A DNA stretch of 64,000 bases, from contig OZ022576.1 of the NCBI GenBank assembly GCA_963669155.1, positions 124,001-188,000 on the forward strand, written 5' to 3'. This document shows positions 10,348 through 22,255 of the stretch, one piece after another. The stretch comes from Arbacia lixula (lineage: Eukaryota; Echinodermata; Echinoidea; Arbacioida; Arbaciidae). Numbering within the stretch: position 1 is the stretch's first letter; every line of letters begins with the position of its first letter. Both the position numbers and the translations under genes were made by a program. The notes beneath the pieces were generated by a model. It ran no database searches. It had not been told where the DNA came from and saw only the letters and a program-made list of their open reading frames with translations.

Positions 10348-13300
10348 CTGCGATGTGATCATGGATCCATTGCAGGGCTAGTTGTTGATCAAGGAGTCCG
10401 TAATTACCGGTAGCTATGCTGTCCGCTGGATGAATGTTAAAAATGGCAATTAAATCACAAAACTAATGAGACGCTGCATATGCAATATGCACTTCATATT
10501 TTATTTAATACAGATGGGACATGCTTACCCGCTGTTTGAAGACGCTAACCATAGATATAAAGAGATAAGCCAAGGTTTCCACATTTGCATTGTCGTTTAC
10601 GCACTGACTAGAAGGTATACCGTTTTTGTGTAAACCTACAAGTAAACCGTTCAAATAAACATGCCATTGTTTTTATTTCAATCTCTATCAATGCCTGTGT
10701 AGTTCATACTTAAAATTTCAATCTCAGGGTATGATTGGGGTGCATAACAATGAATTTCATGGTGCACGTCTGATAAATTATATAAAAACTAACACTTTTT
10801 ATCATTTGAAATTGCAACGCCAACTCAAATAAGCCATCAGTGTTAAAGATACTGCTACCGTACAACTACATGATTAAAACATCATAGCAGGCACACTAAA
10901 ATACAGGAAATTGACACAGCATTCCATCTGCTTACCGGTATTGAAGACACTCCATACCATGAGTCGGTAGTTGATGGTGACGACGATGACGTCACGGCCC
11001 ACAGCGACCAGCGGCACTCCGTAGCGCCCATAGGTCGACCCCGTCCCGGTAGAGAACCCCCCTCCGTGTAGCCACACCATCACCGCTGCTTTAGTCGGCT
11101 GACGAGGGAACAGGGGGAAGGGGAAGTGGGGCATAATCAAACACAAGTATGTGCCTTTAGTTGAAAAGACTTGATCTTGGTGAGTCTTTGCCCTGAGTTT
11201 TTGACAATGCCCTCATTAGGTATACAGTATAATCTAGGAGTCCAACACTGAATACTTTCTATTCTCAACAAGCATTCCAAGCAGAATGACTAGCATTCAC
11301 TCCTCCGTTGCTATGATTGAGTGGGTTTTTTTTTTATGTTTGAAAACATTAATTTCCCTTCAGATAAACGTCTCTAAAATATTTGAATGGACCACTTATA
11401 ATACATACTGTACTTACATTGCGCCGTTAACATCATATAATCATGTATGGGAAACATGTGACGTATAACTTACAAGCTAGTCTATTTAAGTAGTAACGAT
11501 GAAAACAGAGATCGGAAGGAGAGTGTGGGCCTACCCGGGAATGGCTGACGAAGACATTAAGGTACAAGCAATCCTCACTCCACTCGTCCACCTCATCGCC
11601 CAGCTGAGCGCAGGCAGGGCTGAATCCAGTGCAGTCCCGTTGATCAGCCCATGGCAATACGGGGTTTGCTTGGGAGAACCGTGCAGGAGGGTTCTCGGCG
11701 TAGGGCACGCCCTGTGGTAGGCGTGGTAGTGATGGTGGTAGTGTAGTGATAATGGTATAGTAATGTTGTTGGTAGTGGTGTAATGATAATGGTTGTGGTG
11801 ACCATGGTAGTGATATAGTAATGTTGTTGTTGGTGGTGGTGGTAGGGGTAATAGCGATTACAGTAGTCGTGTTATTGTGATGGTTGTAATGATGTTTATG
11901 ATGATGGAAAGGGTGAAGATAACCGCAATAAGGAAAAGTGATAAAGGCGATGGCAATGGTGACATACGAGAACAAACGGCAAAACAATTTTTAAAAAGAA
12001 ATACATGAAAATAAGTAAAATATCCAGCATTATATCCCATCTATGAATATTCATGAGTATTCTAGGAACGTGATTGGTCAATTGATGCTCGCAGAATACA
12101 CAATCATTTCACTAGAAACTAAAATCTCTGCCTCTGCTCCGATTATCTTTTGCTACGTTTTCTTGGGGAGCACTGCACATACTCCATTTACTAATTTCTT
12201 CGTACTGCGCATGCTCTCAACCTGGTAACAAATTTGTTTTGACTGCGAGCAGACGATCCGCCGCGCACTGTGCACGAATTTGCGCCCGCTCAGTTCCGAC
12301 CGAGATTGTAAACAATTTGTTTCTGTTCCCTTTTTGTTATCGTTTTACAAAAGGGATATAAACGAAATATACCAAACATTGGGTTCGATAGTATAGTGGA
12401 AATCATCCATCTTCGGAGGGACTGGCAAAAGTTACTATTTTTTCCTCGGGGGCTTCGCCCCGCGGAAAAAAAACAAACACTGTTCTATGGCAGTCCCACC
12501 TGAGACTAATATACAATCTCACAGCTTGGTATATTTGTGTAGTATGCTGGAATGTGTCTGAATGAATTATCATTCACAAATCTTCAGTCATGTCATACCA
12601 TTGGCTTAAATGTAACAAAGCTTGTAATGGCGTGCTTGTATGCACGTGTCTTATTCCCTCCTTCCACAGAGGTGAAAATGTTGAGAGACCATTGACATGA
12701 TTGAGGGACCACTACAACTCTCAACGGTCTTTCCAGTACCGGGCAGTAGACACTCTATAATCCCCAAGGTCTTCCATGATTTCTCAGGGACGGCTATGGT
12801 CGCCATGGTCTCTATCACTTTTATGTTCTGGTCCAAAACTGTCTCTTTGCAGTCTCTGAGAAGCCGACCAATTCTCCCTATCGCATATAGCTCTCCGAAT
12901 CTGAACGTGTGTGGCGCTCTAATTTTTTTACCTTTAATTCTTGGGATATGAACTTCCGGTCCACGAACATTCGGCAATCCAAGGGACCAGGATATCCAAC
13001 TAATTTTATGAATATTAACCCTAAACCTAACCCTGACCTTAACACTAACCCTAAACCTTATTCTAAACCTAACCCTGACCCTAACTACAACCCTACACAA
13101 AATTTTCACTGCTTAATTCATAAAAAAAAGTGATTTCTTGGTCACTTTCTGCTGACAACCAGCTCTTACCGGAAGTATACGTCCCAAGAGCAATCGATCA
13201 GATATCGGTATCGTGAGGTGATATCGCTTGATATCGGCTATATGCGATAGGGAGAATTAAAATGATCTCTGAGTGCTCTACAGTCTCGCCAAAGTGTATT

Positions 13301-15270
13301 TATTAATGTTGACTGTCTTGGAGACTCCTGGGGGATCTGGTCACGTTTGTGGTCGCTCAGTGGTTGCCCTGTGGTCTCCGCTCTGAGGAAAGGGGTTGTA
13401 CGTTCAGAGGGCCTAAAGTTGTTCAGGCATTTGTTATGCTTTTGAGAAATCTGTTCCACACTTTTGAGGTGAGCAAAACGGAGATTGATATGCACTTAAG
13501 CATTTGGAAAAGGTCCAGACATGGTGTTATGCCAACAAGGTGACAATTAACCTAAAGAAAACTAGTTATATGTTGATCAGAAGTATAGGACGATCTGTGA
13601 AGGTTAACGGTGCTCTTACCTTCAGTTCATGGAGAACTCATTCAAGACCTTTGTTCTACAAGTTAAAGATTTTGGATGTTTACAATCTACACTTTTTATC
13701 AGTTTTAACTATTGTCTATGATTTAGTTAATAACAACCTTCCTCATACTCTAATAGAATATTGTCAACTGGTAGATCACAGGTATGCCACTAGAGGAAGA
13801 GATCAGGGACAGCTATATATACCTAAGTGTAAAACAACACAAGATCAATTTTCAGTATCTTTCAGTGGAGTGAAGTTATGGAATCGTATCCCAAAAGGTA
13901 TTCGAGAAATGAAAACTAGAGCTGCTTTCCGAAAGCTTCTCATTAAGAATTTAATGGAACTTTCAGTTTCAATAGGAAACTATTAACCTGCCAACATGTT
14001 GTGTATCCTGTTTGTGAGATAATCAATATTATATGAGATGTTTCATTTATCTTGTTTTGCATCAGTATGAATTAAAGTAGTTGTCAAAGTATAGTTCATA
14101 AGATAATACTTTTATATCTAGGAGATAAGATTTATTGTAAATACATATATACTTCTTCTTATATATATTCATCATCATCATTATATGTATTAGTGTTTAC
14201 GCTGTCACTTACCAAAGATAATTTTGTTACTACCGTACCAAAGAATTTAAGGTATCAGGCTCGACTAGCACTTGTGCTAACTTCTGACTCCTGTTAACAA
14301 TTTCATTATCAACGTTTTCACTTTTGTACAAAATTGTTTAAAATGCTGCATCACAAGTAACATGTCTTAATTCTTCATTCATTGTTAGATTCTTGCCAGT
14401 TAGTTTTGTTTACTTTTTGGGGGAAATACATGTTTTCTTTCTTTGTTATTTCAGTCATGTACATACAATTTTTTGTATTGCTATTATTGATGTTGTTAAT
14501 AAATTCAATTCAATTCAAGAAATTACACGGCGCACTGTTTTCTTCGCGGAAGGTATATATCGAACCATACAAGTAAAATTGCCCCACTTAATAACAGGGT
14601 GTCCCTTTGCGGGTCAAAAAATGCAATTTTGTAAAAACAAAGGAAAATAGAAGAAGATACCGTATCAGAACTTTCATCTCAATAATAAAACTTGAAACTG
14701 ACTTAAATCGACATTATAGCGATCGCTAGATTTTGAGGAGGTAGTTTGGGCTGGTCGTTTTGCGTCATGTGCTTAGCGCTATGCTCAGCATCGGTCACTC
14801 CACAGTGTATGTGTTCAATGCGAGCAATTCCCGAATAGCGCATTGACAGTGACAATACGATTATGAACGTAGACTATGGTCGGTGCGTTTCAAACGTAAA
14901 CAAGGATAGTTTTGCAATTTTCCTGAAATTGTTCGTAAAGCTATGTCTGTGAGATTTTATACATTTTTTTGTTACTGCTGATTCCTGCCGAGTTCCATGG
15001 CTTTTGCAAATGGAACATACTGTCTTGAACATATTTAAGGAATCAAGAATATCAAATCGATTGGGCACATACCAGAAATTCGTCTATCTGCGTGGAGACA
15101 CCGACGAACTCGTCTTCGGTGAAGTTGACGACGTTCCCTTTGATGGTGCCGAGATTAGGAATGGTCACGTATGTCTCGGCACAGATCTTCTCAGCTGCTG
15201 CTATCAGCAGGACGAGAAACACGATTCCCGCCGAAGCACTGGCAGTGGAGCATCCTGTCTGAGACCCCAT
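10348..15270 (-). CDS. Cholinesterase-like N-terminal half (exons 1-4; remainder not found)
   Basis: Minus-strand coding exons are 15270-15073, 11711-11535, 11098-10936 and 10425-10348, with GT-AG junctions and matching phases (0, 0, 1, 1). Exon 1 starts MGSQTGCSTASASAG, then a hydrophobic signal segment (IVFLVLLIAAA). The joined protein of about 205 aa has carboxylesterase-family landmarks in order: GVPYAENPPARF, RDCTGFSPAC, SEDCLYLNVF, the oxyanion-hole block WLHGGGF, VGRDVIVVTINYRL and GNYGLLDQQLALQW. Cys in RDC and SEDC would form the first conserved disulfide. Family members hydrolyse choline or other esters outside the cell. The next expected exon (serine nucleophile, GESAG-type) was not found between 7.1 and 10.3 kb, so this may be a truncated gene, a gene with distant exons, or a misordered assembly. 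Intron 1 (11712-15072) holds repeats and LINE DNA. Confidence 0.8.
11714..11900 (-). repeat. ACC/ACT triplet-rich tract abutting a cholinesterase 3' splice site
   Basis: On the sense (minus) strand this is a degenerate run of ACC, ACA, ATC and ACT triplets leading directly into the acceptor of exon 2 (ACCACAG, exon begins 11711). There is no coding content. Confidence 0.8.
12998..13165 (-). repeat. Dispersed repeat with internal TTAGGG-like tandem, copy 1
   Basis: Read on the minus strand it starts GTCAGCAGAAAGTGACC, AGAAATCAC, then a series of TTAGGG/TCAGGG/TTAGGT hexamers, ending near TTCATAAAAT. The same order of blocks is found near 44195 and 45205 on the plus strand. This explains the RVRVRF-type reading frame across 12651-13109, which is repeat-derived and not a protein. 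Confidence 0.75.
13475..14519 (+). mobile_element. Non-LTR retrotransposon 3' fragment (RT C-terminus and 3'UTR)
   Basis: The frame from 13504 reads WCYANKVTINLKKTSYMLI, the block after the reverse transcriptase catalytic box, then joins by internal deletion to the C-terminal conserved region: FYKLKILDVYNL, YATRGRDQGQLYIPK, GVKLWNRIPKGIR and FRKLL, ending at 13986. About 530 bp of AT-rich 3'UTR follows and ends in TAATAAATTCAATTCAATTC, a (TTCAA)n-type tail. It is a 5'-truncated, internally deleted LINE copy inside intron 1 of the cholinesterase gene. Confidence 0.85.
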
Positions 15271-17119
15271 TTCTTCTGCTGCTCTTTGGTGAAAGACGGT
15301 CTGTTTGCTACCTGTCGAGTCGGTGAAGTGAAGCTACTTCAGTAGGTAGGGAATTGGAAGGAATTCAGTATCATCTTGAATGTACCATTGAGCGATAGCT
15401 CGGTGATCGCACTATGTACATGAACATTACATAATAAGTTTGTTTGTGTTGTTTGCGTAGAAGAGCTCAGTGTGGGACATCAACCTTCGTATTGGTAGTC
15501 GTTTTAAGAAGGCCTACACAAAAATGATGTAAATACGACACGCATAAAACCTCGTGCAAACTAAGTGCATAGATGTTGATTAATAAACTGATATCAATTT
15601 TTTTTTCAGTGAAAGAACCATGAACAGTCTGGCGCAACACGTGATGTCTAAACGGGGAATAAGATGTCCCAAGGAGGAATAAGCTCACTTATGCATCTTG
15701 TACTCAACCCCGATCAGAGAGGTGATGAAGGAGCAGACACGGGCAGCATAATCCAACATCTGTTTGGATACGTATGCATGTCAATCAAGTGAAAAGCATT
15801 CCACTATGCTCCGTCATGACACTTCTAAAGGCGATATCAACTTTCAAAGAATTATCGTTAATTGCCCCTTTCGTCTGTATAGTCGCTTTGTTTCTTTTCA
15901 ATTTCTTTGGAAAATTTCAAGTTGGTTAATGGCAACAATGTCGTACCTGTGACATTTTGTTCAAATAAAAATGATTAATTATATCAAAAACGGACATGTA
16001 AGGTATTGTATTATTTACAAAGTTGATGCATTCCGCCATTTTCTGACCTTTTGTTGTTTTGGGGATGCAGTCATTATCAAAATGTAATCATGATAATCTT
16101 TATCTGTGGACTATCATTAAGTAGTTGTGTGCGTGTTTTTGCGTGCAGCCGAAATGTTTGAATTGTAAAATTGTTCGATGTATGTTTTTGCTTTGCTAAT
16201 ATCTGCTAGGCTCACAAAAGTGTTGACACAATTAACACGATGTGGACAAGCGAAATGAGACTCTATATAACATTTTTAGTTTTTATTGTCTCCAGGCAAT
16301 TCTTGCCAAACAAGAACATGACAAATGTTTGATTTGGTGAAGCACTGTAATAGTTCATATCGAGAACATTAAACCTTCTCTGCCGCTTGGACCAGGGTTG
16401 AAAGAATAATGGTTGAATTACGTCCTTCCTGACCACTATTCCTGCCTCGACTTAGAGTGACGGGTAATATATACATTGTACATAGTTCATATGGGAAATA
16501 GGTCCGTTAAGATCACTCTATAGATTATCAATACCACCATCACCATTATGCCTTTGGCGTTGAGAGTCCCCGACAAGGGAGCGACAGAGGGGTCCTCCTC
16601 TTATGGTAGAGTCTATTCGAGAAGAAGAAGAAGAAAAAGAAGAAGAAGAAGAAGAAGAAGAAGAAGAAGAAGAAGAAGAAGAAGAAGAGAAGAAGAAGAA
16701 GATCTGTCTTGGTTTTACTTGTCAGCTTCGTTGCTTTCCTCATCTTGTTTGTTTGTTTGTTTTCTTCTTTCTCTTTTCTTTGTGTTCCGCGTCTTCTTTT
16801 TTCTCTTCCCCTCTCTTATTTGTTTGCTTCTGTTTTCATCTTCATCTCTTTCATAACGTTTTTTTTATTATCATGTTCAAGTTCTTGTTTTTTCTGTATC
16901 ATCATAATCATTCTTTTTTTCTTATTACATGTATTCTCTTCCGTCTTCTGTTCAGGTTAATTTTGTAACATGAGGACTGTTCAGTTTATTCGCTAGTCCC
17001 GTTTTTTTTTTTTTTGGCTCTTTTTTCTGTCTTTAAATGACTGCACTTTACCTTTTCTCCAGGCTCTCCTGACCTTTGTCCCACGCTTTTCTTATTTCCA
17101 CCTATTTTTTGTCTTCAAT
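15271..17119. other. Interval between cholinesterase exon 1 and a LINE fragment
   Basis: No coding signal stands out. It probably includes the promoter and 5'UTR of the minus-strand cholinesterase exon 1 at its left end, but I see no clear TATA box or initiator. It contains a (GAA)n tract at 16.6 kb followed by T-rich DNA. Confidence 0.4.
16619..16705. repeat. (GAA)n microsatellite
   Basis: Nearly pure GAA triplets, about 28 copies, followed by a pyrimidine-rich stretch. It produces poly-Glu, poly-Arg and poly-Phe frames that are artefacts. Long GAA tracts can form triplex DNA. Confidence 0.95.
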
Positions 17120-17745
17120 CAAATTCAAATTAAATTAAATGCAATTCAATATTTATTCGATAAAATGTGAGATAAAAACAATGTGTACAAAGTGAAAGTA
17201 ACTGATACTTATTCAAAACGCCAAAGGCTTGAGAGAAGTTACAAAAAACCTTTTGGTTACAGTTTTACAAAACAGATAAATTGTAAACAAAACCAGTACA
17301 CATACACATAACTACTACTTAACGACAATAGAAAATAACACAACATGAAATACTTATTTGATTGATCTTACTAGATTAAAATAGTGACAGAGATAATTAA
17401 TAACAAAATGACAAAGATTGTCAAGAAGATGATTTGCTAACTTATTGCAGAAATAAATGTTTTTTCATGTTTCTTAAAGAACACCAAATGCGTTTTCAAA
17501 TGTGTAGGCAAATCATCCCAAATTTTAACGCCATCAAATTTTACAGATTGTCTCTAAACGAGAGCAGATTTTAAAATTGTGTTTTGTGAATGGATCTGTT
17601 ATTGCATCGCAAAGTAATTTGAAAATATATCGGGCAGTGAATTGTTTAGGTATGTACATAAATGTCCCAGTTTTAAGGTAGATTAACGAGAGGTAACATC
17701 TGGCATGTCTGAAATTGATTGAATGAGGATTCTGTATGAGCAAGA
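17120..17745 (-). mobile_element. Non-LTR retrotransposon 3' fragment
   Basis: On the minus strand, in shifting frames, it reads LNNSLPDIFSNYF, QIHSQNT and then VKFDGVKIWDDLPTHLKTH and FFKKHEKTF, the C-terminal landmark region of Jockey/CR1-type reverse transcriptases. The 3' end is AT-rich and closes with AATAAATATTGAATTGC near 17140. Several stops and frameshifts show a dead copy. Its 5' border appears to meet, and perhaps truncate, the cholinesterase-like exon at 17.8 kb. Confidence 0.75.
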
Positions 17746-17749
17746 TAAT

Positions 17750-18220
17750 GAGATCCTGTATAAAGGCGAATGTCCTCTGTATGGGTCGCCCCGAGCCAGC
17801 CCGGACCAGTCCCGTCCACACCGGACTTGAAGGTGGACCTGTGGGAAATAGTTTGAGAATCCAGAAAATCTTGAAGTTAACAAACATAGGCAAAAGTCAA
17901 ACAAATAATCATTCCATGGGACATAACAGCAAGTACAACGGTGGCTTTGTTCAGTTGTTACAGGTTCGGCGAGCGCCATTTGTAGCTATACATCAGACAT
18001 AAACGTCCAGTGTCCGAGATGAGACTCCATGGTCACTCACGTGCTAGGTGCGTGTGTCATGAAGTACTGGAACACCGTGTCCCCAACCACTGCCAACCCG
18101 CGAGGCGTGCGCACGGATGACCTGATCCGTCGTACACGATAACCGTTGGTCTCCGACTGCACCGACAAATGCTGCCAGATAGTCCGCGTTCTCGTCCGCC
18201 TGCGCCCAGTCGACGTACTG
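17750..18220 (-). pseudogene. Cholinesterase-like C-terminal exons with an apparent frameshift
   Basis: Two minus-strand exons resemble the last third of a cholinesterase catalytic domain. Exon a (about 18217 or 18220 down to 18041, donor GTGAGT) reads YVDWAQADENADYLAAF, VGAVGDQRLSC and TTDQVIRAHASR. At about 18096-18101 the homologous frame shifts by one base and continues as LAVVGDTVFQYFMTHAPS. Exon b (acceptor TTTCCCACAG, from 17838 down) joins in phase 2 and reads STFKSGVDGTGPGWLGATHTEDIRLYTG across a short piece; its His in ATHTED sits where the catalytic histidine is expected. The 3' end of exon b runs into LINE sequence with no visible donor. The exons lie upstream of the minus-strand exon 1 at 15.27 kb, so they cannot follow it in simple order. 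Either a second, decayed paralogue or a misassembly would fit. Confidence 0.65.
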
Positions 18221-18274
18221 CTGATTAATGGAGCTGGTCGTCAGGGCAACCAAAAAAAGGGAATTAATCGCCAC

Positions 18275-19642
18275 AGACCCGATGAGAGCTATCGAACAGT
18301 CAGAACTTTAAAGGCAATTGGCACGGCTTTCAAAATTGCAATGTCATCCAACGCTTATAGCATTTATCAGACACCATTATTCGGTCTGGATAGAAATGAA
18401 TTCCTTAAACAATCGCGTTTTCTTTAAAGAGTGTTAAATCATCCAGAGAAAAAAAATCATCCAGAGAATCGGCGGATTCGAACATTGGATATGAAAGAGA
18501 AAATCTTTGTAAAGCGTTCTTTTGTGGCTAGAAGTAAAGTACAATTAATCTGCACTAATTAAACAGCTACTGGCACTCCATGTGCCTAAACATCATTGGT
18601 GATGTGATCCAACTTTGTAAACACACTGAATGGTAGTCTCAGTATTAGTTCATTTTACATTTGAAAATGAAGTGGAGACTGAAAGGTAGCTTACAAAGTA
18701 AATTGCTTTTTCTTTCATGTTGAAGACCTCTTTGAATTACGTCACTCTAAAGTTTCATATCTTCATAACTTCATACAAATGGCTTATGAAATGTTTAAGG
18801 TGTACATAATTTGAATCTGGCTGCAAATAAAAGGGATAAATTCTACCTCATGACATGACGATGAAACCTGCTTTAATGTTACATAAATACCACCTACTCA
18901 TAAAGACATTTCATGTCTCCCTTGAGTGGCCTTTAGGTTTGACAGTATAAAATAACAGGATTATCTAATGATCAAATCAAAGTAGTCCCATAAACTCCAA
19001 AGCTCTTGAATAAATATCCTACTCCTGTATTGATCGTACTGGGAATTTGTGTCGGGAAGATGACACACATGGCGCACGAAACAAACTTCTTCATCACACA
19101 TTATCACAAATGATTATCACTAGCAACACGATACTAGTTGATATATTAAGTTTTTCGTTATGATTGTACATTTCTGTTCCTCTACCATATGCTTAATACG
19201 CAAAACCGTTTATTGAGTATGTCTGTTCCTTGTGTCCATTATGAGCCTCTTGTGTCCACATTTTCTCCCACATTACAATTTGTTTCTTGTCTTCATCATC
19301 ATGATAATGTTTGGTAAAGGGATGGGTGTTCCTAATACAGATTTATGGGTACGCAAGCCTGACGCAGGTGAAAATATCAAAGTGAGGAACCCACCTTAAA
19401 TAGGTTGTATTTTTGCGAAGGATATACGTATATCGCTACAGTAGCTATATAACCGGCAACTACGAAGCTACAGTATTGCTGCTAAGACAGCGATACGTAT
19501 ACTTTATCCTGACTTGCATTATTGGAGCCAGACGTAACTTACCGAGCTAGAGCGGAGTTTAAAATTGTCCAGGTTTCGGGAAACCCACCCCATTAAACCA
19601 ATTTTATATAGTCATAGCTTTCCTCTCCCTGTTTCTCCGCAG
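18275..19642. other. Interval with no recognised exon before the T-tail exon
   Basis: I scanned both strands for cholinesterase catalytic-domain exons and saw none. The sequence is AT-rich with short ORFs. The upstream exons that should splice to the plus-strand tail at 19643 are therefore not visible here. Confidence 0.45.
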
Positions 19643-19761
19643 AGAGCACCCCTCCGGACGAGCTGGAATGGCGTGAGCATTTCGAAATGTGGCAAGAGGA
19701 CATGGATCACTGGAGAGTCGCTTTCGATGAATACCAGCAGAATGTAGACTGCGGACAATAG
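19643..19761 (+). CDS. Acetylcholinesterase T-type tetramerisation tail exon (terminal exon)
   Basis: A pyrimidine-rich acceptor (TTTCTCCGCAG) precedes a frame that reads TPPDELEWREHFEMWQEDM, DHWRVAFDEYQQN and VDCGQ, then stops. Three tryptophans are spaced exactly seven residues apart, then F..Y and a near-terminal Cys. This is the layout of the WAT (tryptophan amphiphilic tetramerisation) domain of AChE T subunits, which forms an amphipathic helix, pairs through the Cys, and binds a proline-rich anchor (ColQ or PRiMA in vertebrates). An AATAAA signal lies at 19913. The matching catalytic-domain exons are not found upstream on this strand; the nearest cholinesterase exons are on the opposite strand. 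The intron phase is 1 if the acceptor ends at 19642. Confidence 0.8.
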
Positions 19762-19912
19762 GCAGAGACTGGCCAGTGAAGAGACTGACCACCAGAAACT
19801 GACCAAAGAAGATGGACATTCTCTACTTCCTACGGCCTCTTCCTGAGTCACCGTTCATTGTATCTACACTTTGTAAATCATATCTTTAACATAACAAAAA
19901 ATCCACGCTGAC

Positions 19913-19918
19913 AATAAA
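19913..19918 (+). terminator. Polyadenylation signal of the T-tail exon
   Basis: AATAAA lies about 150 bp after the T-tail stop codon, at a normal 3'UTR distance. Confidence 0.6.
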
Positions 19919-19929
19919 ATCGGAATGAA

Positions 19930-21169
19930 ATATCTGTCGTGTTTTTAATTATAGACAGTTTTTTTTTCTCGCTTTTTCATAGGATTAATTTGAATAGTCT
20001 TATGGCGGGAAAGACTTTTTCTAGTGTCAGACTTTAATAATCAACTCACACTGTCAGTTTAATCATGCATATAGCGGGGCGTCGTGTTGTTTTAAAATTT
20101 CAAATTCAAAACTATTTGTTTTAGTTCTGTTTGTAATGTTGTTGCCTTTGCCAATCGCCTTTGATAAAACACACCCAGGACCTTCGGACACGCATTAAAC
20201 ATGTGACCTCACAATGATGAGATAAAGTCTTGCCAAAATAAGAAGAGTTGTTGACATTTAATAAAACACTCCACATCACATTGAATCATGTGGACAGTAA
20301 ACAAGTTCTTTAACAGAATAATCAACATGAATAATAAATAATACCAAATTAAGTGTAGAAAAAAGAACTAGGGAACATGATTTTACTGGAAAGAATCAAA
20401 CCCAAACAACTACAAAAAATAGTTGATGTGATCGTTGTTGCAAAGATATAAACAGATTGAGCCACAGTCAAACCAAACGTATTGATTGTTTTGGGGAGGC
20501 TTACGGAGCACATTATCCCCAGCATTTAATATTTCCCTACTTTGTACAAGTATGCTATTACAGTAACAAGAACATAATTATATGACCATTTCCATTACAA
20601 TTCATCATACACTTTCTACAACAAGTGTATAAATGAGGGAGAATTTGTGTCATTTATGCATTGTTTGCAAAACTCAAACTTAATCACCATTAGCACGCTT
20701 AACGAGAAGATTACACTAAGAACATTACTTACATACAGACGGTCCATGCGGTATTGGATAAATCAATTAAAGTGAGGTCGGTATGCATTCATCAGTATGC
20801 ATTTCTATTTTACGAATGTGACTTTATCAATGGATGTAAATAAGACAAAGACTTTTTATTTACCATGCTTTACATCAATCAAGAACAAAATGTTATAGAC
20901 ATTATTCAGTTACTATGGTTACCTCAAGAAATGTATCTGCCAGACTCGACAAACAACGGAAATTTTAATTTACTACTTACTACTCTCGTAGAGCATACAG
21001 AGAGATCCTGGTGTAGTAAATGTGTACCTGGCAGGAATATAGCCTCTAGAGCTACGTACTCGGCTGCTATAGGCTATAAAGCTAGGGTAATAATTGAGCG
21101 CTTTCGGTATTACTTCGTACTAAGAAATCGCTATATAAAAGCCGATTTGTATTATTACTACTATTATTA

Positions 21170-21200
<31 letters not shown>

Positions 21201-22100
21201 CATCATCATTATTATTACGGTGTGTATTTCCCCATGTACGTGGACGGACAGAAGATGGACTTTCACTCTCATTCTTTGGAGTGGATGACATGCACATACG
21301 GCTCCGACTCCTGTCATCCAATCAATTGTATTAATTTTGATTCAAATTGCATTGTGCCTAAACCAATTTCCAACAACACGGACCATGAGATTTAAATGAA
21401 ATGTATCTGCATCATACAAAAGGTTTGTCATATACATGTACTATTAACTCATATATTTACATCTATATAGATAAAAAAAAAAAAAAAAAACGACTTCGCA
21501 CACAATCAACCAATGGTCAAAGTTTAGTCCATGACACGCTATACAATAGACGAATGTCCACACATCTATTACTCGTAGAGTGAATAAACGTGCACGATAA
21601 CATCTGCACCAAATTCACACTCGAAATGTATTTAATTATTAGCTCTCATAAAAATTGTTGACTAGGATAGCCCCGTCAGTCACGTTTCTTTTGGTTTATC
21701 TGGCCACATAATAATAGTGAAAAAAGACTTCTATACTTATATTATACATGAGAAAAAGCAGCAACAATTAAACCGTGAATTAATTGATATTAATCTTGTA
21801 AGGCAGACTAGGATTTTATCATGATAGCATAATAACACATCTTTTAGGATGGGCGGTTTTATTGAAATGATATTCGCCATGCACATCGAAATGCCACATA
21901 TGAAAGAAGAAACTGACAACAAAAACAAATCATACAAAATACTATGTACAAATCCTTTATATGATCATGATTGTTCAGGAGTCAGTTGTGGGAGGGAAAG
22001 GGGGGGGGGGGGGGGGTGGCGGGGGGAAGAGGCCTAGGAAGCACACGTATTTATCCTATCGAAGTAATACGTATACGTATAATCCAAAAGAAAGTATTGA
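19930..22100. other. Intergenic, AT-rich, with LINE tail relic and simple repeats
   Basis: No gene is recognised. It contains a GCGCTATATAA-(TTA)n tail at about 21.1-21.2 kb, a poly-A run at about 21474-21490 and a poly-G run at about 22002-22025. Confidence 0.5.
21095..21218 (+). mobile_element. LINE/SINE 3'-tail relic with (TTA)n
   Basis: GAGCGCTTTCGG, then ATCGCTATATAAAAGCC and a run of TTA triplets to about 21205. This is the same tail type as at 9.93 kb and, on the other strand, at 7.6 kb. Confidence 0.55.
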
Positions 22101-22109
22101 CCATTGGAA

Positions 22110-22115
22110 TTTATT
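22110..22115 (-). terminator. Candidate poly(A) signal for the GPCR gene
   Basis: AATAAA on the minus strand, about 140 bp beyond the GPCR stop codon. Confidence 0.4.
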
Positions 22116-22255
22116 TAAATTGTTTTATGTTCACACTGTTGATTCTTGTTAAGATGCTGCAAGATACATGCATGGAATTTGAGATAAAAAAAACCCCTCA
22201 CACTAGGTATCACTTTTAATTTACAATACACAACCATGCAGCAGAATCCATTTAG

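Noticed and set aside
13018..13095. True interstitial telomere
   Set aside because: Hexamers are degenerate and sit in a dispersed repeat with shared non-telomeric flanks.
12651..13109. 152-aa minus-strand ORF with RVRVRFR repeats
   Set aside because: The Arg/Val/Phe part is the reading of TTAGGG-like hexamers shared with two other repeat copies; the rest has no recognised domain.
16548..16856. Poly-Arg / poly-Glu / poly-Phe ORFs
   Set aside because: All come from the (GAA)n tract and flanking pyrimidine-rich DNA.
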